Program-made: the position numbers and the translations under genes
The notes under the pieces: model-generated
The model's input: only the letters and a program-made list of their open reading frames with translations
The model's database searches: none
Told to the model about the DNA's origin: nothing
Part shown: positions 8,193 to 17,724 of the stretch, one piece after another
How positions within the stretch are numbered: position 1 is the first letter of the stretch
Layout of the letters: each line of letters begins with the position of its first letter
From: Candidatus Nezhaarchaeota archaeon
Lineage (GTDB): Archaea; Thermoproteota; Methanomethylicia; Nezhaarchaeales; WYZ-LMO8
Assembly (NCBI GenBank): GCA_025059375.1
Contig: JANXDO010000002.1
Location: 300,440 to 364,439 of the forward strand
Direction: 5' to 3'
DNA: 64,000 nucleotides

Positions 8193-9896
8193 TTAAGTTT
8201 TAGTGGCTGTCTTTTTCAGTTCCTCCTCTCTTAGGACTCTACGAAGAACCTTACCGACAGCGGATAATGGAAGTTCCTTCCTAATCTCTAACTCTCTAAT
8301 TGCCTTGTATGGTGCGACCCTCTCATTTACGAACTTCATGAGCTCCTCGGCTGTTGCTGTCATACCTTCTTTAAGGACTACAAATGCCTTTGGAATTTCA
8401 CCTGCAACTGGATCTGGTTTACCGATTACAGCACATAGCTTTACAGCTGGATGCTCGTATAGTATGTCTTCAAGCTCTCTCGCAAAGACGCTATAGCCTT
8501 TGTACTTAATGAGGTCCTTCTTGCGATCCACTATGTAGAAGTAACCGTCCTCATCCATTTTTGCAATGTCGCCGGTGTAGAGCCAGCCATTTCTTAAAGT
8601 TTGGGCGGTCTCCTCAGGCCTCTTCCAGTAGCCCTTCATAACTTGAGGCCCTCTAACTATTAACTCTCCCACCTCACCTGGTGGGAGCTCTCTTTCACCT
8701 GTTTCTAAGTCAACTATTTTAGCATCTGTATCGGGCCATGGTATTCCTATGGAGCCTACCTTTACAGTCTTCATGGTTCTATCAAGGGGGTTAGAATGCG
8801 TCACAGGTGAAGTCTCTGTGAGCCCATACCCCTCAACTAAGACAGCGTTTGTGAGCTCCATGAACTTCTTCTGAATCTCAGGTGGAAGTGGTGCTGCACC
8901 GGATATGCAGAATTTTATTGAAGTTAAATCGTACTTTTTAACGTCTGGATGAGACAACAACATAGCGTACATGACTGGCACGCCACAGAATATTGTTACC
9001 TTGTACTTTTCAATGGCTTGCAGAACCTGTACAACGTCAAAGCGTGGCAATAAAACTATCGTTCCGCCAAAAGCCATTGGAGCGTTCATAGAGGTTGTCA
9101 TGCCATAGCTGTGGAAGAGTGGAAGTACTGTAAGGACTACTTCTCCAACCTCCTCCTTAGCCTGCAGCCACTCTACACACATTAGAGCGTTTGCAACAAG
9201 GTTCATGTGGGTTAGCATAGTCCCCTTGGGAAGACCTGTAGTTCCACCCGTGTACAGCAAGCAGGCTAGGTCCTCCTTAGGGTTAATCTCAACTTTTAGC
9301 GGCTTAGCCTCATAGCGTGCTATCAGTTCTTTGAAGAAGTAGACGTTGGCCCTGCGCTCAACCTTTTGTGATGGGATCTTCTTAAGTAGTGAGCCTAGGA
9401 ATGCCTTGAATCTTGGCATGTAGTCCTTTATGCTTCCAACTATTACATTTCGAAGCTTCGTTCTCCCACATACCTTTTCAACTAGAGGGTATAGTAAATC
9501 TAATGTGACGATGGTTTCAGATTCAGAATCGTTAATTTGATACTCAAGCTCACGCTCTCTAGCAAGTGGGCTAATGGCTGTAATAACGCCACCAGCTTTC
9601 AATGTTCCATAGTATGCAATTACAAAGTTAGGACAGTTTGGTAAGAATAGAGCAACTCTATCTCCCTTATTTACGCCTAGATCAGCTAAGGCTGTTGCAA
9701 ACTTATCAGTAAGAGCGTCAAGCTCCTTAAATGTTATCTTGCGATCAAAGTAGATTATAGCCGTTCTGTTCGGGAACTTTCGAGCTGCCTCCCTTAAGAG
9801 CTCGTGGAGGGGTTTATCTGGATAATCTATGTGCTTCCTGACACCTGGAGGGTAGAACTTGAACCACGGCCTATCTTCAGGTACCTGTCCCCCCAT
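8193..9896 (-). CDS. AMP-dependent acyl-CoA synthetase (fatty-acid--CoA ligase)
   Basis: This enzyme activates a carboxylic acid to its CoA thioester through an acyl-adenylate, in the cytoplasm. Of 567 aa, the ATP-binding P-loop YTGGTTGLPKG is followed by the VEGYGLTETSP adenylate motif, YTGDIAKMDEDGYFYIVDR (hinge Asp) and a C-terminal SAVGKVLRR with the catalytic Lys. Overall it resembles long-chain acyl-CoA ligases. It is the last gene of the beta-oxidation operon, where it would supply the acyl-CoA substrates; chain length cannot be read from the sequence. Confidence 0.92.
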   Translation of the reverse strand: MGGQVPEDRPWFKFYPPGVRKHIDYPDKPLHELLREAARKFPNRTAIIYFDRKITFKELDALTDKFATALADLGVNKGDRVALFLPNCPNFVIAYYGTLKAGGVITAISPLARERELEYQINDSESETIVTLDLLYPLVEKVCGRTKLRNVIVGSIKDYMPRFKAFLGSLLKKIPSQKVERRANVYFFKELIARYEAKPLKVEINPKEDLACLLYTGGTTGLPKGTMLTHMNLVANALMCVEWLQAKEEVGEVVLTVLPLFHSYGMTTSMNAPMAFGGTIVLLPRFDVVQVLQAIEKYKVTIFCGVPVMYAMLLSHPDVKKYDLTSIKFCISGAAPLPPEIQKKFMELTNAVLVEGYGLTETSPVTHSNPLDRTMKTVKVGSIGIPWPDTDAKIVDLETGERELPPGEVGELIVRGPQVMKGYWKRPEETAQTLRNGWLYTGDIAKMDEDGYFYIVDRKKDLIKYKGYSVFARELEDILYEHPAVKLCAVIGKPDPVAGEIPKAFVVLKEGMTATAEELMKFVNERVAPYKAIRELEIRKELPLSAVGKVLRRVLREEELKKTATKT

Positions 9897-9982
9897 CTTA
9901 ATCCCCTAATGTTCAATTATGTAGATCCAACCTCAATAAAAAAGGAAGGGTTTGAGGAGTAGTTAAGGTTTCCTTTTATCCT

Positions 9983-10414
9983 CTATGTGGGTTTAGTGAA
10001 AACGTATATTGGAGTTCCATCAGGGGTAGTCGTCGCGGTTAGCTTGGCCTTCATGCCCACCTTAATCTCTGAGGGTCTGAACCCTGTTAACCATGCAAGT
10101 ACTCGAACACCATCCTTCAGTGTACCAATGGCTACGGTGTAGGGTCTTTCATGCTGAAAGGTTAGTGGCCTAATCACTACGTGTGTAAATGTTTCGATCG
10201 TTGCTTCACCGCTGAGTTCGATCCACTCCATGTCTGATGATAGGCACTCACCGCAGTCTGCAGCTGGTGGAAAGTAAATCTTTCCACACTTCTTACACTT
10301 CGTAGCCATAACCTTGCCTTGCTTAAGTCCTTCCCAGAATGGTAAAGTCTTACTTATAGGTATGTCTTGTGCAACTTTTATCTCTCTTGATCTTATTGCC
10401 GGCATGGAAGCCAT
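9983..10414 (-). CDS. DUF35 OB-fold acyl-CoA-associated protein with zinc ribbon
   Basis: DUF35 proteins pair with thiolases, stabilising or completing the acyl-CoA binding site. The rubredoxin-like zinc ribbon is seen as CKKC and CGEC, followed by an OB-fold (GEATIETFTHVVIRP, RPYTVAIGTLKDGVRVLAWL). The frame opens at 10447, inside the thiolase gene, but a GGAGGT Shine-Dalgarno lies 7 nt before the ATG at 10414, so that start is used (143 aa). The gene follows the thiolase directly, the usual arrangement for a thiolase-DUF35 complex. Confidence 0.9.
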   Translation of the reverse strand: MASMPAIRSREIKVAQDIPISKTLPFWEGLKQGKVMATKCKKCGKIYFPPAADCGECLSSDMEWIELSGEATIETFTHVVIRPLTFQHERPYTVAIGTLKDGVRVLAWLTGFRPSEIKVGMKAKLTATTTPDGTPIYVFTKPT

Positions 10415-10419
10415 ACCTT

Positions 10420-11592
10420 TTACCTCCTCAAGATGGTGACGTAGCAATAGTGACCTGTTCCACCTACATTATGGGCTAGACCGATGTAATTCTTCATGGG
10501 TACCTGTCTACTTCTTTCTACAGCTTCTCCTCTCAATTGCTTTGTTAACTCATATATCATAGCACATCCTGTTGCACCTATAGGGTGGCCTTTAGCCTTT
10601 AAGCCGCCATCAACATTCACTGGGATTTTTCCACCTATCTCAGTTTGACCTTCTCGAATTAATTTGGCGCCTTCACCCTTCTTGCAGAAGCCAAGATCCT
10701 CGTAGGCCATTATTTCAGCTATGGTGAAGCAGTCGTGGACCAAAGCTACATCAAGTTGATCTGGCGTAATGTTAGCCAGCCTGTAAGCCATTTGAGCAGC
10801 CTTAACTGTTGAGTCCAATCCCACGTAATCGCGCCTCTTGCTTAAATTAGCTGTCCCACAAGCATAACCTACTGCAGAAACCCAAACTGGGTCTTCAACT
10901 TTAAGTTCCTTTACTTTATCCTCTGATGCAAGGATTACAGCGGCCGCTCCATCAGATATCGGGCAACAGTCATAGAGCTTTAGGGGTGCAGCAATAACTG
11001 GCGAGGATAGTGCTTCTTCAACTGTTACTTTATTTCGAAGGTGAGCTATGGGGTTCATGGACGCATACTTATGGTTTTTAACGGCGACTAATGCTAGGTC
11101 CTCTTCTGTTGTACCGTATTTAGCCATGTGAGCAGTTGCGTGTAGAGCATAGTAGCCTGGGAATGTTAAGCCAAAGAGATGGAACTCCCATAAGTAATAG
11201 CCGGATCTTCCAATGAACTCGACCATTGTTGGTGTGTCGATTTGCCTCATCTTCTCGACGCCAATGGCCAAGGCTATGTCTGCTTGCCCGCTTGCTACAG
11301 TCCAATAAGCTGTTGCAAAGGCTGCACTTCCAGAAGCACAAGCAGCTTCACTGCGCAGGAGACCTGCACCTGTCAAGCCACAGTACTCTGATACAACTAC
11401 TGCAGGGAGGTTCTCTTCATACCATGCTCCTGCTCCAGCAGAAGATAGAGCTACAAACTCTACGTCTTTAGGAGTTATCCCAGCATCTTCAATAGCGGGT
11501 TTGAAAGCTTCAAAAGCTAGCTCTGAAATGGTTACATCACTTCTATTGCCAAACTTTGAGCAACCAACACCAATGACTGCTACCCTCTTCAC
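10420..11592 (-). CDS. Thiolase (acetyl-CoA acyltransferase, SCP2-like)
   Basis: The enzyme catalyses thiolytic cleavage of 3-ketoacyl-CoA (or the reverse condensation). The nucleophilic Cys is at residue 85 in EAACASGSAA, and the C-terminal motif GLKAKGHPIGATGCAM supplies the second active-site residues; VHDCFTIAE lies between. Length 390 aa is typical of archaeal SCP2-type thiolases. It is coupled to the downstream DUF35 gene, whose ribosome-binding site overlaps its 3' end. The operon position points to the last step of beta-oxidation. Confidence 0.93.
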   Translation of the reverse strand: MKRVAVIGVGCSKFGNRSDVTISELAFEAFKPAIEDAGITPKDVEFVALSSAGAGAWYEENLPAVVVSEYCGLTGAGLLRSEAACASGSAAFATAYWTVASGQADIALAIGVEKMRQIDTPTMVEFIGRSGYYLWEFHLFGLTFPGYYALHATAHMAKYGTTEEDLALVAVKNHKYASMNPIAHLRNKVTVEEALSSPVIAAPLKLYDCCPISDGAAAVILASEDKVKELKVEDPVWVSAVGYACGTANLSKRRDYVGLDSTVKAAQMAYRLANITPDQLDVALVHDCFTIAEIMAYEDLGFCKKGEGAKLIREGQTEIGGKIPVNVDGGLKAKGHPIGATGCAMIYELTKQLRGEAVERSRQVPMKNYIGLAHNVGGTGHYCYVTILRR

Positions 11593-11643
11593 TTCACATC
11601 ACCCCCCAGAGAGATTAAGTTTAGACATGAAAGAGATTTAAGT

Positions 11644-12432
11644 TTATTTTCCTTTGAATGCTGGTTTTCGTCTCATCATGAATGCTTCTATTCCCTCTTT
11701 CAAGTCCTCTGTGGAGAAGACTAAGCCCATGTAGGCTGACTCTAGACGCTGACCTACTTCGAGAGGGACTTGTGACCCGAAGTTTAAGGCTTGTTTAGCA
11801 TACTTCATAGCTATTGGTGGACCCTCGCTTAGCCTCTTAGCAAGTTCAAGAGCTTCATCTCTAAGCTTCTCATAGGGTACAACCTTGTGAACTAAGCCCA
11901 TTTTGAGGGCTTCATCAGCTTTAACTCGTGTTCCAAGCATTATCATTTCTTTAGCCTTTGCTAAACCTACTACCCTTACAAGCCTTTGAGTTCCACCCCA
12001 ACCTGGTAGGAGGCCTAGATTTATCTCTGGCTGTCCAAGCTCGGCATGCTCAGCAGCTATTCTAAAGTCGCATGCTAAGGCTAACTCCAGTCCACCTCCT
12101 AAAGCGAATCCATTTATGGCTGCTATGACTGGTTTGGACATGGCTTCTATCTTGCTGAAAACCATCTGCCCCATTCTGGAGGCCATTTCAGCTAGTGTTG
12201 GTGTAGCTCTCGGGAAGGCAGTAATGTCCGCGCCAGCGCTAAAGGCTCTGTCACCTTCACCAGTTATTACTACGCACCTTATCGATGGATCTCTTTCAGC
12301 AGTATCTAATGCATCTGCGAGCTCCTCCAGCATGACGTCATTAAAGGCGTTGAGCCTGTGCGGACGATTAAGAACTATCCATAGTATGCTGTCTTCTCTC
12401 TCAATCTTTAAGGTCTCATAGGCCTTACTCAT
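11644..12432 (-). CDS. Enoyl-CoA hydratase (crotonase family)
   Basis: The crotonase adds water to 2-enoyl-CoA. Both oxyanion-hole segments are present (SAGADITAF and GFALGGGLELALACDF), as are the two catalytic glutamates, in GGGLELA and GQPEINLG, and the PGWGGTQRL loop typical of true hydratases. 262 aa is normal. It is a separate protein here, whereas many archaea carry this domain fused to 3-hydroxyacyl-CoA dehydrogenase. Confidence 0.93.
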   Translation of the reverse strand: MSKAYETLKIEREDSILWIVLNRPHRLNAFNDVMLEELADALDTAERDPSIRCVVITGEGDRAFSAGADITAFPRATPTLAEMASRMGQMVFSKIEAMSKPVIAAINGFALGGGLELALACDFRIAAEHAELGQPEINLGLLPGWGGTQRLVRVVGLAKAKEMIMLGTRVKADEALKMGLVHKVVPYEKLRDEALELAKRLSEGPPIAMKYAKQALNFGSQVPLEVGQRLESAYMGLVFSTEDLKEGIEAFMMRRKPAFKGK

Positions 12433-12476
12433 CCATCCTCACCAACATTCTTTCTTAAGTTTAAAACTTTTAAAAT

Positions 12477-13628
12477 TTAGTACTTGCTGAGCAAGTATCT
12501 AAGTATTGTTAATTTCTGGATTTCACTTGTACCCTCGTAGATCTCAGTTATTTTAGCATCTCTATGATACTTTTCAACGCGGTATTCTGCGAAATAGCCA
12601 TACCCACCCAATGTCTGAATAGCAAAGTCGGTGGCCTCCATAGCAACACGACTTGCGTAGAGCTTAGCCATGGATGTTAGCATTGGATCTAGCTTTCCTT
12701 GGTCTACTAGCCAGGCAGACCTGTAAGTTAATAGCCTGGCAGCCTCTATCTTCGTAGCCAGCTCGGCTAAAGTGCAACCTATGAGTTGGTGCTGTATTAT
12801 TGGTTGCCCAAAAGCTTCTCTCTGCTTCGCATACTTGAAGGCTATCTCCCACGCACCTTGGGCGATACCAACACCTTGAGCACCCACAGCCACCCGCGTA
12901 ACATCTAGAAATTGCATTGTATGATAGAAGCCCTTATTAAGCTCACCAACGATGTTCCAGTCTGTGACTTTAACGTTGTCAAGCCGCACCTCACCAGTAA
13001 CTGAGCACCTAATTCCCATCTTATTGCTCAGCTTCGTAGTCTCAAGACCCGGCGTCCCTCTATCAACAACAAAAAGCGTCTGACCTCTATAGGTTGGTCT
13101 AACCTTAGTGTCTGTTTGTGCTAGAATTATTATGAAGTCTGCTATTGGAGCATTTGTTATGAATGTCTTCGTACCATTTATCCACCACTCGCCTCCATAT
13201 TTAGAGGCTACTGTATCTAAGCGAGTAATGTCGCTCCCCCTATTTGGCTCTGTAAAGGCTGCCGCAGAGATGTAATCTCCTCTACATAGAGGTGGAAGGT
13301 ATTTCTCCTTTTGTTCTTTAGTGCCGAAAAACTGTATTAACTGACTGCCGAAGGTTCCACTTGTGATTGCCACGCCAAGAGATGAGTCTGCTCTACACAT
13401 TTCCTCTACTACGAGGCATGTCTCAAGAACTCCATAGCCTCCTCCACCATACTCTTCTGGCATACCCACACTTGTAAAGCCCAGTTTAGCAGCTTTTCTG
13501 TAGAGCTCTAGAGGAAACTCTTCTTTGCGGTCAAGTTCTAGAGCTATCTCCGGCTTGAACTCTTTTTCGCAGAACTCCCTTACAGCCTTCTTTATCTCTA
13601 ACTGTTCTTCAGTTAATTCGAACGGCAT
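12477..13628 (-). CDS. Acyl-CoA dehydrogenase
   Basis: This is an FAD enzyme for alpha,beta-dehydrogenation of acyl-CoA. The 383-aa protein has the FAD/substrate segments AAFTEPNRGSD and WINGTKTFITNA, the REAFGQPI motif, and IYEGTSEIQ near the C-terminus with the catalytic Glu at about residue 365, the position used by short/medium-chain enzymes. No electron-transfer flavoprotein gene is present in this window, so its electron acceptor must be encoded elsewhere. Confidence 0.95.
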   Translation of the reverse strand: MPFELTEEQLEIKKAVREFCEKEFKPEIALELDRKEEFPLELYRKAAKLGFTSVGMPEEYGGGGYGVLETCLVVEEMCRADSSLGVAITSGTFGSQLIQFFGTKEQKEKYLPPLCRGDYISAAAFTEPNRGSDITRLDTVASKYGGEWWINGTKTFITNAPIADFIIILAQTDTKVRPTYRGQTLFVVDRGTPGLETTKLSNKMGIRCSVTGEVRLDNVKVTDWNIVGELNKGFYHTMQFLDVTRVAVGAQGVGIAQGAWEIAFKYAKQREAFGQPIIQHQLIGCTLAELATKIEAARLLTYRSAWLVDQGKLDPMLTSMAKLYASRVAMEATDFAIQTLGGYGYFAEYRVEKYHRDAKITEIYEGTSEIQKLTILRYLLSKY

Positions 13629-13644
13629 TTTGGTACACCTTAGA

Positions 13645-14850
13645 TTAATAAGTGTAGAAGCCTTTTCCAGTTTTCTTCCCTAACCAGCCTTTGCTGACGT
13701 ACTGCTCTAGAAGTGGACATGGCTTGTAGAGCTCCATCTTGTACTTGTTGTAGAGCTCCCTTAATTTGTTCAACATTACGTCTATGCCCTTTCTGTCGGC
13801 ATACTCGCATGGACCTGAGGGCCAGCCCGTTCCAAGCTTCATGCCTGTGTCTATGTCGGCTGGGGTCGCTACATCTTCGTATACGAGCCAGGCAGCTTCA
13901 TTCACAGCAACGGCCCAAGACCTCTCAACGTCGTACTCGCCAGCTAGGCTAAATGGTATTCTCGGTCTTCCCTTGCTCCAATCGTAGAATCCCGCCCCGC
14001 TCTTTTGACCTAGCTTTCCTGCCCTTATGAGGGGCTCAATTACTTCTGGACATGGCTTCATGCGCTCACCGTAAGCTTCGTACATAACTTTTCCAGTTTC
14101 ATAGACAACATCTAAACCGACGAAGTCAGCGAGTTCAAACCACCCCATCGGGAAGCCTCCTTCATACTTAATTGAAGCATCTATTCCCTCTTTTGTCGCC
14201 TCTCCACGGTTGAGTGCCCAGAAAGCTTCAACAAATACTGTGCCCAGGACTCTGTTAACTACGAATCCTCGCACATCTTTCTTTACAACTATTGGTGTTT
14301 TTCCTAGTTTTTTAACGAGCTCTACAAGGGTGTTTATTGTGTCTTGACTTGTCTTTTCTCCCTTAATGACTTCAACTAAAATCATCATTTGAGGTGGGTT
14401 GAAGAAGTGTAGACCGGCTACTTTATCCGGTCTCTTTGTGGCATTTCCTATTTCAGTTATGCTTAGAGTTGATGTGTTTGAAGTTAGGATGGCATGGGGC
14501 GGTGCTATACTATCGAGCTTAGTGAAGATCTTCTTCTTCAGATCAAGGTTCTCTGGAATGGCTTCAACCGCTAAGTCTATGTCCTTAGCTGCCTCCTCGT
14601 AGCTTGTTGTTGGCTTTATTCTAGCAATTGTTGCATCCGCATCCTCCTGCCTTATTCGCCTCTTCTCCACAAACTTGCCTAAGCTCCACCTAATTCTCTC
14701 CATAGCCTTCTTGAGCAAATCGTCACTGATATCAACCATAGCTACTTCTATACCGGTCATCGCTAGGATTTGTGCTATACCATGACCCATTATACCAGCA
14801 CCAATAACAGCCGCCTTTTTCAATCTTTCTGCCAAGAACAACCCCCCCAA
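13645..14850 (-). CDS. 3-hydroxyacyl-CoA dehydrogenase
   Basis: The protein oxidises 3-hydroxyacyl-CoA with NAD. The Rossmann motif VIGAGIMGHGIAQ lies near residue 16; SNTSTLSITEIG and GLHFFNPPQMM hold the catalytic Ser and His, and there are two C-terminal dimerisation domains (RGFVVNRVLG; second copy ending GKKTGKGFYTY). No crotonase domain is attached. First gene of the beta-oxidation operon. The frame opens at TTG 14850, but a run of seven G six bases before the TTG at 14835 favours that codon as the real start. Confidence 0.94.
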   Translation of the reverse strand: MGGLFLAERLKKAAVIGAGIMGHGIAQILAMTGIEVAMVDISDDLLKKAMERIRWSLGKFVEKRRIRQEDADATIARIKPTTSYEEAAKDIDLAVEAIPENLDLKKKIFTKLDSIAPPHAILTSNTSTLSITEIGNATKRPDKVAGLHFFNPPQMMILVEVIKGEKTSQDTINTLVELVKKLGKTPIVVKKDVRGFVVNRVLGTVFVEAFWALNRGEATKEGIDASIKYEGGFPMGWFELADFVGLDVVYETGKVMYEAYGERMKPCPEVIEPLIRAGKLGQKSGAGFYDWSKGRPRIPFSLAGEYDVERSWAVAVNEAAWLVYEDVATPADIDTGMKLGTGWPSGPCEYADRKGIDVMLNKLRELYNKYKMELYKPCPLLEQYVSKGWLGKKTGKGFYTY

Positions 14851-15139
14851 AAAAGCTGTGGAATCTCCTCAGAATATAAGCCTTTATGAGGCTCTTGATA
14901 GTTTAACTAAGGCTATTAGCATCTGTAAGCTTATAGGTGCTCTGATTCGTAACCTTCTCAAACTTAATGTCTTCGTGAGCTTTAGTGATTTCTCTTAGAA
15001 GATAGGATCATTATTAAGAAGTACCTTAGTGATCCTTCGTACTCAATTAGGATTTTCGGCTTATTAGCTTGAGGCGAAGTATTCATTAAGAGAGGTTAAC
15101 TTAAGACTAGTAATGAATGTACTAGGTTAGTGGTGTTTT

Positions 15140-15682
15140 ATGAGGTTTGCTTGGAGGTTTAGTGGTGTAGCTGCAGCTGTTCTAGCTTGGATTGTGATAT
15201 TTCTGTCTATTAGTAGGAATTCGTGGTTCGATTTTTTCAGACATGCTCTAAGCGACTTGGGAGGATCAAGGGCCTCTGACCCATGGGTGTACAATGTTGG
15301 TCTAGTGATAACCGGCATTCTTGCCTCTATTTACGCGCTATACTTGGCTTCAAAATCTACGGGTAAGATTGCAGTTTATGCATCTGCCTTCATTTTCATA
15401 GCTGGAATCTTTCTTGCCCTCATAGGCGTATTCCCAAGTGGAACGCGGCCACACACTTTCGTATCAACATGGTTCTTCATTCAAATGTGGATGGCAGTAA
15501 TCACATCAGCAATAAGCTTCCTAGTTGAGAAAGAGGTGAAGCTGGGAGCATTACTGCTAATGCTTTCAGCAGTAGGGTTACTAGGAGCCTTGCTCATTGA
15601 TTGGCCATCGGTGGCTTTGCTAGAAGTGTTTGGAATAATCTTGATTGACATATACGTGATTACGTTGACGGTCAAGCATTAA
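15140..15682 (+). CDS. DUF998 multi-pass membrane protein
   Basis: A 180-aa protein with six predicted transmembrane segments. The loop after the first segment, WFDFFRHALSDLGG, is the hallmark of DUF998, and GVFPSGTRPHTFVST holds the second conserved His. The family has no established function but is distantly related to membrane hydrolases/phosphatases. Expressed alone; its neighbours are unrelated. Confidence 0.85.
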   Translation: MRFAWRFSGVAAAVLAWIVIFLSISRNSWFDFFRHALSDLGGSRASDPWVYNVGLVITGILASIYALYLASKSTGKIAVYASAFIFIAGIFLALIGVFPSGTRPHTFVSTWFFIQMWMAVITSAISFLVEKEVKLGALLLMLSAVGLLGALLIDWPSVALLEVFGIILIDIYVITLTVKH

Positions 15683-15815
15683 GGTGAGGTATTGAGCGTC
15701 ATATCCCTCAGCTGCGTTTAAGAAAGGAGGCGTACCTCTAATGAGTACCTCGATTTAGCTGTTAAGAAAATGCTCAAATGAAATGACTTTATTAATCGAA
15801 ACTTATGTGAAGTAA

Positions 15816-16562
15816 GTGGTCGTCCTGAGTAAGCACGTCAAGGCTTTGCTTGAAACGTGTCTCATTGCACTGCTCTTAGCTTTAATTGGGTGGTTTTTGA
15901 AGCCTACACAAGGTGGACCGTGGCTTGGGGTTGGTATGTTAAGACGTGTTATCTACTCATAGCCTTACTCGCCATTCTCCTACCGAGAAGGAGCTTAAAA
16001 GTTTACGGCTTCTCGCCTAAGAGCTTGAGCTTTACTATTAAATGGAGCTTAATGTTCATGATGTTTTTCCACTTTACCCGCTATAGTCTCCATCATGATG
16101 TCGATATATCTGGGTATAGCTAGGTCTGGTTTGCTGTCCCCTCTTAATGTTGTACTGAATGTGATCTTCCTCATGGTCTTCGTTGGATTCGTTGAGGAGA
16201 CTTGTTTTAGAGGTTATGTGCAGTCGAGGCCAAATGAGGTCTTCGCGAAGGGCCATAAACAACTTGTTTTTAAGGCTTGGAGAGTCAACTATGGGAAGGG
16301 ATTGCTCCTCGCCTCCATAATTTTTGGCTTGCTGCACGTAATTAATTACGCGAACCCACTAATACCCAAATGCGTGCTAACGTGGTGGATGCCGATCCAC
16401 ATCACAGGATGTATTGTTGTAGGATGTCTGTTTGGTGCTATAAGAGAATCTTCTGGTGATGTCTATGTTTCAGCCTCTTTGCATGGAAGTGTAATGACCA
16501 CTTACACTTTCTTACTAACATATACGAATGAGTTGATCCCTTGGTATCAGCCTTTCTATTAG
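15816..16562 (+). pseudogene. CPBP-type intramembrane protease with two compensating frameshifts
   Basis: Three frame segments together make a complete CPBP (Abi/Rce1) protein of about 248 aa: 15816-15930 (LSKHVKALLETCLIALLL), about 15930-16066 (WYVKTCYLLIALLAILLPRR) and about 16066-16562, which holds the catalytic EETCFRGYVQ and FGLLHVINYA motifs. The first shift fits loss of one G in the GGGG run at 15927-15930; the second fits one extra T in the TTTTT run at 16064-16068, which restores the first frame. Both lie in homopolymers, so sequencing or assembly error is as likely as a real pseudogene. The start (GTG 15816) is uncertain. Confidence 0.7.
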
Positions 16563-16761
16563 CTGGTCCACTCTATTCATTCTCTTCATGCCTTTCTTTA
16601 AAGAAGCTGAGTGCATAAAAAGCCTGTCTATCTAAACATTATTTCAAAGCTTTGCATTAGCTTATCACATATCATTAGATTACCACGCAACCATCATTCA
16701 TAGTGCTCCTTTAAATGCTCATGCCTAACCTTTAAGTAAAGCTGTCTAAGTAAGGTAAACT

Positions 16762-17547
16762 ATGAAGGTTGAATACTCAGTTGAGGATGAGATAGCAATA
16801 ATAGAGATCTCCCCCACACCAAGCGAGAAAATTCCATTAATAACGAGAACGGGAATGGAGGAGCTTTACGAGGCTCTGCTTAGAGCGGATAGAGATGAAA
16901 GAGTGCAAGGGGTAATCATAACGACAAAAGAGAATTTTAGCGGTGGTGCTGATCTAAGGGAGCTAATGAGCCTTTCGAGAATTGATGATGCCATTAAGTG
17001 GCTTGAGACGTATTGGAAAGCTCTGAACTTAATAAGAACGATGGGGAAACCTGTACTTGCAGCTGTTAAAGGGGTTTGTGTTGCTGGTGGACACGAAATA
17101 GTCATGGTGTGCGATTTCGTAATAGCTGCTAAATCAGCTAGATTTGGACAGCCTGAAGTTAGGGTCGGTTCAACGGCTATATATGCAGTCTTACTCCTCC
17201 CAATAGTGATTGGTGAGAGAAGAGCAAGAGAGCTCCTTTTATCCGGGAGAATGGTAAGTGCTGAAGAGGCCTATAGGCTAGGGTTAATAAATGAGGTTGT
17301 CGATGATAGTGACTTAATGAGTAGAGCTAAGCAATACCTGAAAGAGGTCATTGAGAAGGCTAGTCCTCAAGCCTTTAAGATCATGAAGGCTGGATTAAGA
17401 TTTTGGACGGACCTCGCTATGCTTGGTATGCAGCTTGGAAGAGATGTAACGGCAATGGTTTGGCTTTCCGAGGAGTTTAGAGAGAGATGTTCAGCTTTCC
17501 TCGAGAAGAGAAGGCCAAGTAAAAGGAGGTTCATAGGGGTACGGTAA
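16762..17547 (+). CDS. Crotonase-family protein (enoyl-CoA hydratase/isomerase), second paralogue
   Basis: A 261-aa crotonase. It keeps oxyanion-hole segments (FSGGADLREL; VCVAGGHEIVMVCDF) and glutamates equivalent to the two hydratase residues (AGGHE and GQPEV), but the hydratase PGxGGTQ loop is replaced by VGSTAIYAVLLLP, a pattern closer to ring-cleaving or ring-forming members such as BadI/MenB. It sits alone, 2 kb from the beta-oxidation operon and on the other strand, so a role outside straight-chain beta-oxidation is possible. Substrate unknown. Confidence 0.85.
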   Translation: MKVEYSVEDEIAIIEISPTPSEKIPLITRTGMEELYEALLRADRDERVQGVIITTKENFSGGADLRELMSLSRIDDAIKWLETYWKALNLIRTMGKPVLAAVKGVCVAGGHEIVMVCDFVIAAKSARFGQPEVRVGSTAIYAVLLLPIVIGERRARELLLSGRMVSAEEAYRLGLINEVVDDSDLMSRAKQYLKEVIEKASPQAFKIMKAGLRFWTDLAMLGMQLGRDVTAMVWLSEEFRERCSAFLEKRRPSKRRFIGVR

Positions 17548-17724
17548 GCACTCGATACTTCTTTACTATCCTTGATATTTAAGATCACGCTATACGTGCA
17601 TGGGTGACTGTATTAGTTATAATAAGTCGCTTTTAGCTATAGACGCTAGTGAGAGGATTAGTAACGTCTGATGGAGCCAAATAAGTTCATTCGCCATGCT
17701 TCTCATTAGATAATGTGAATATGA

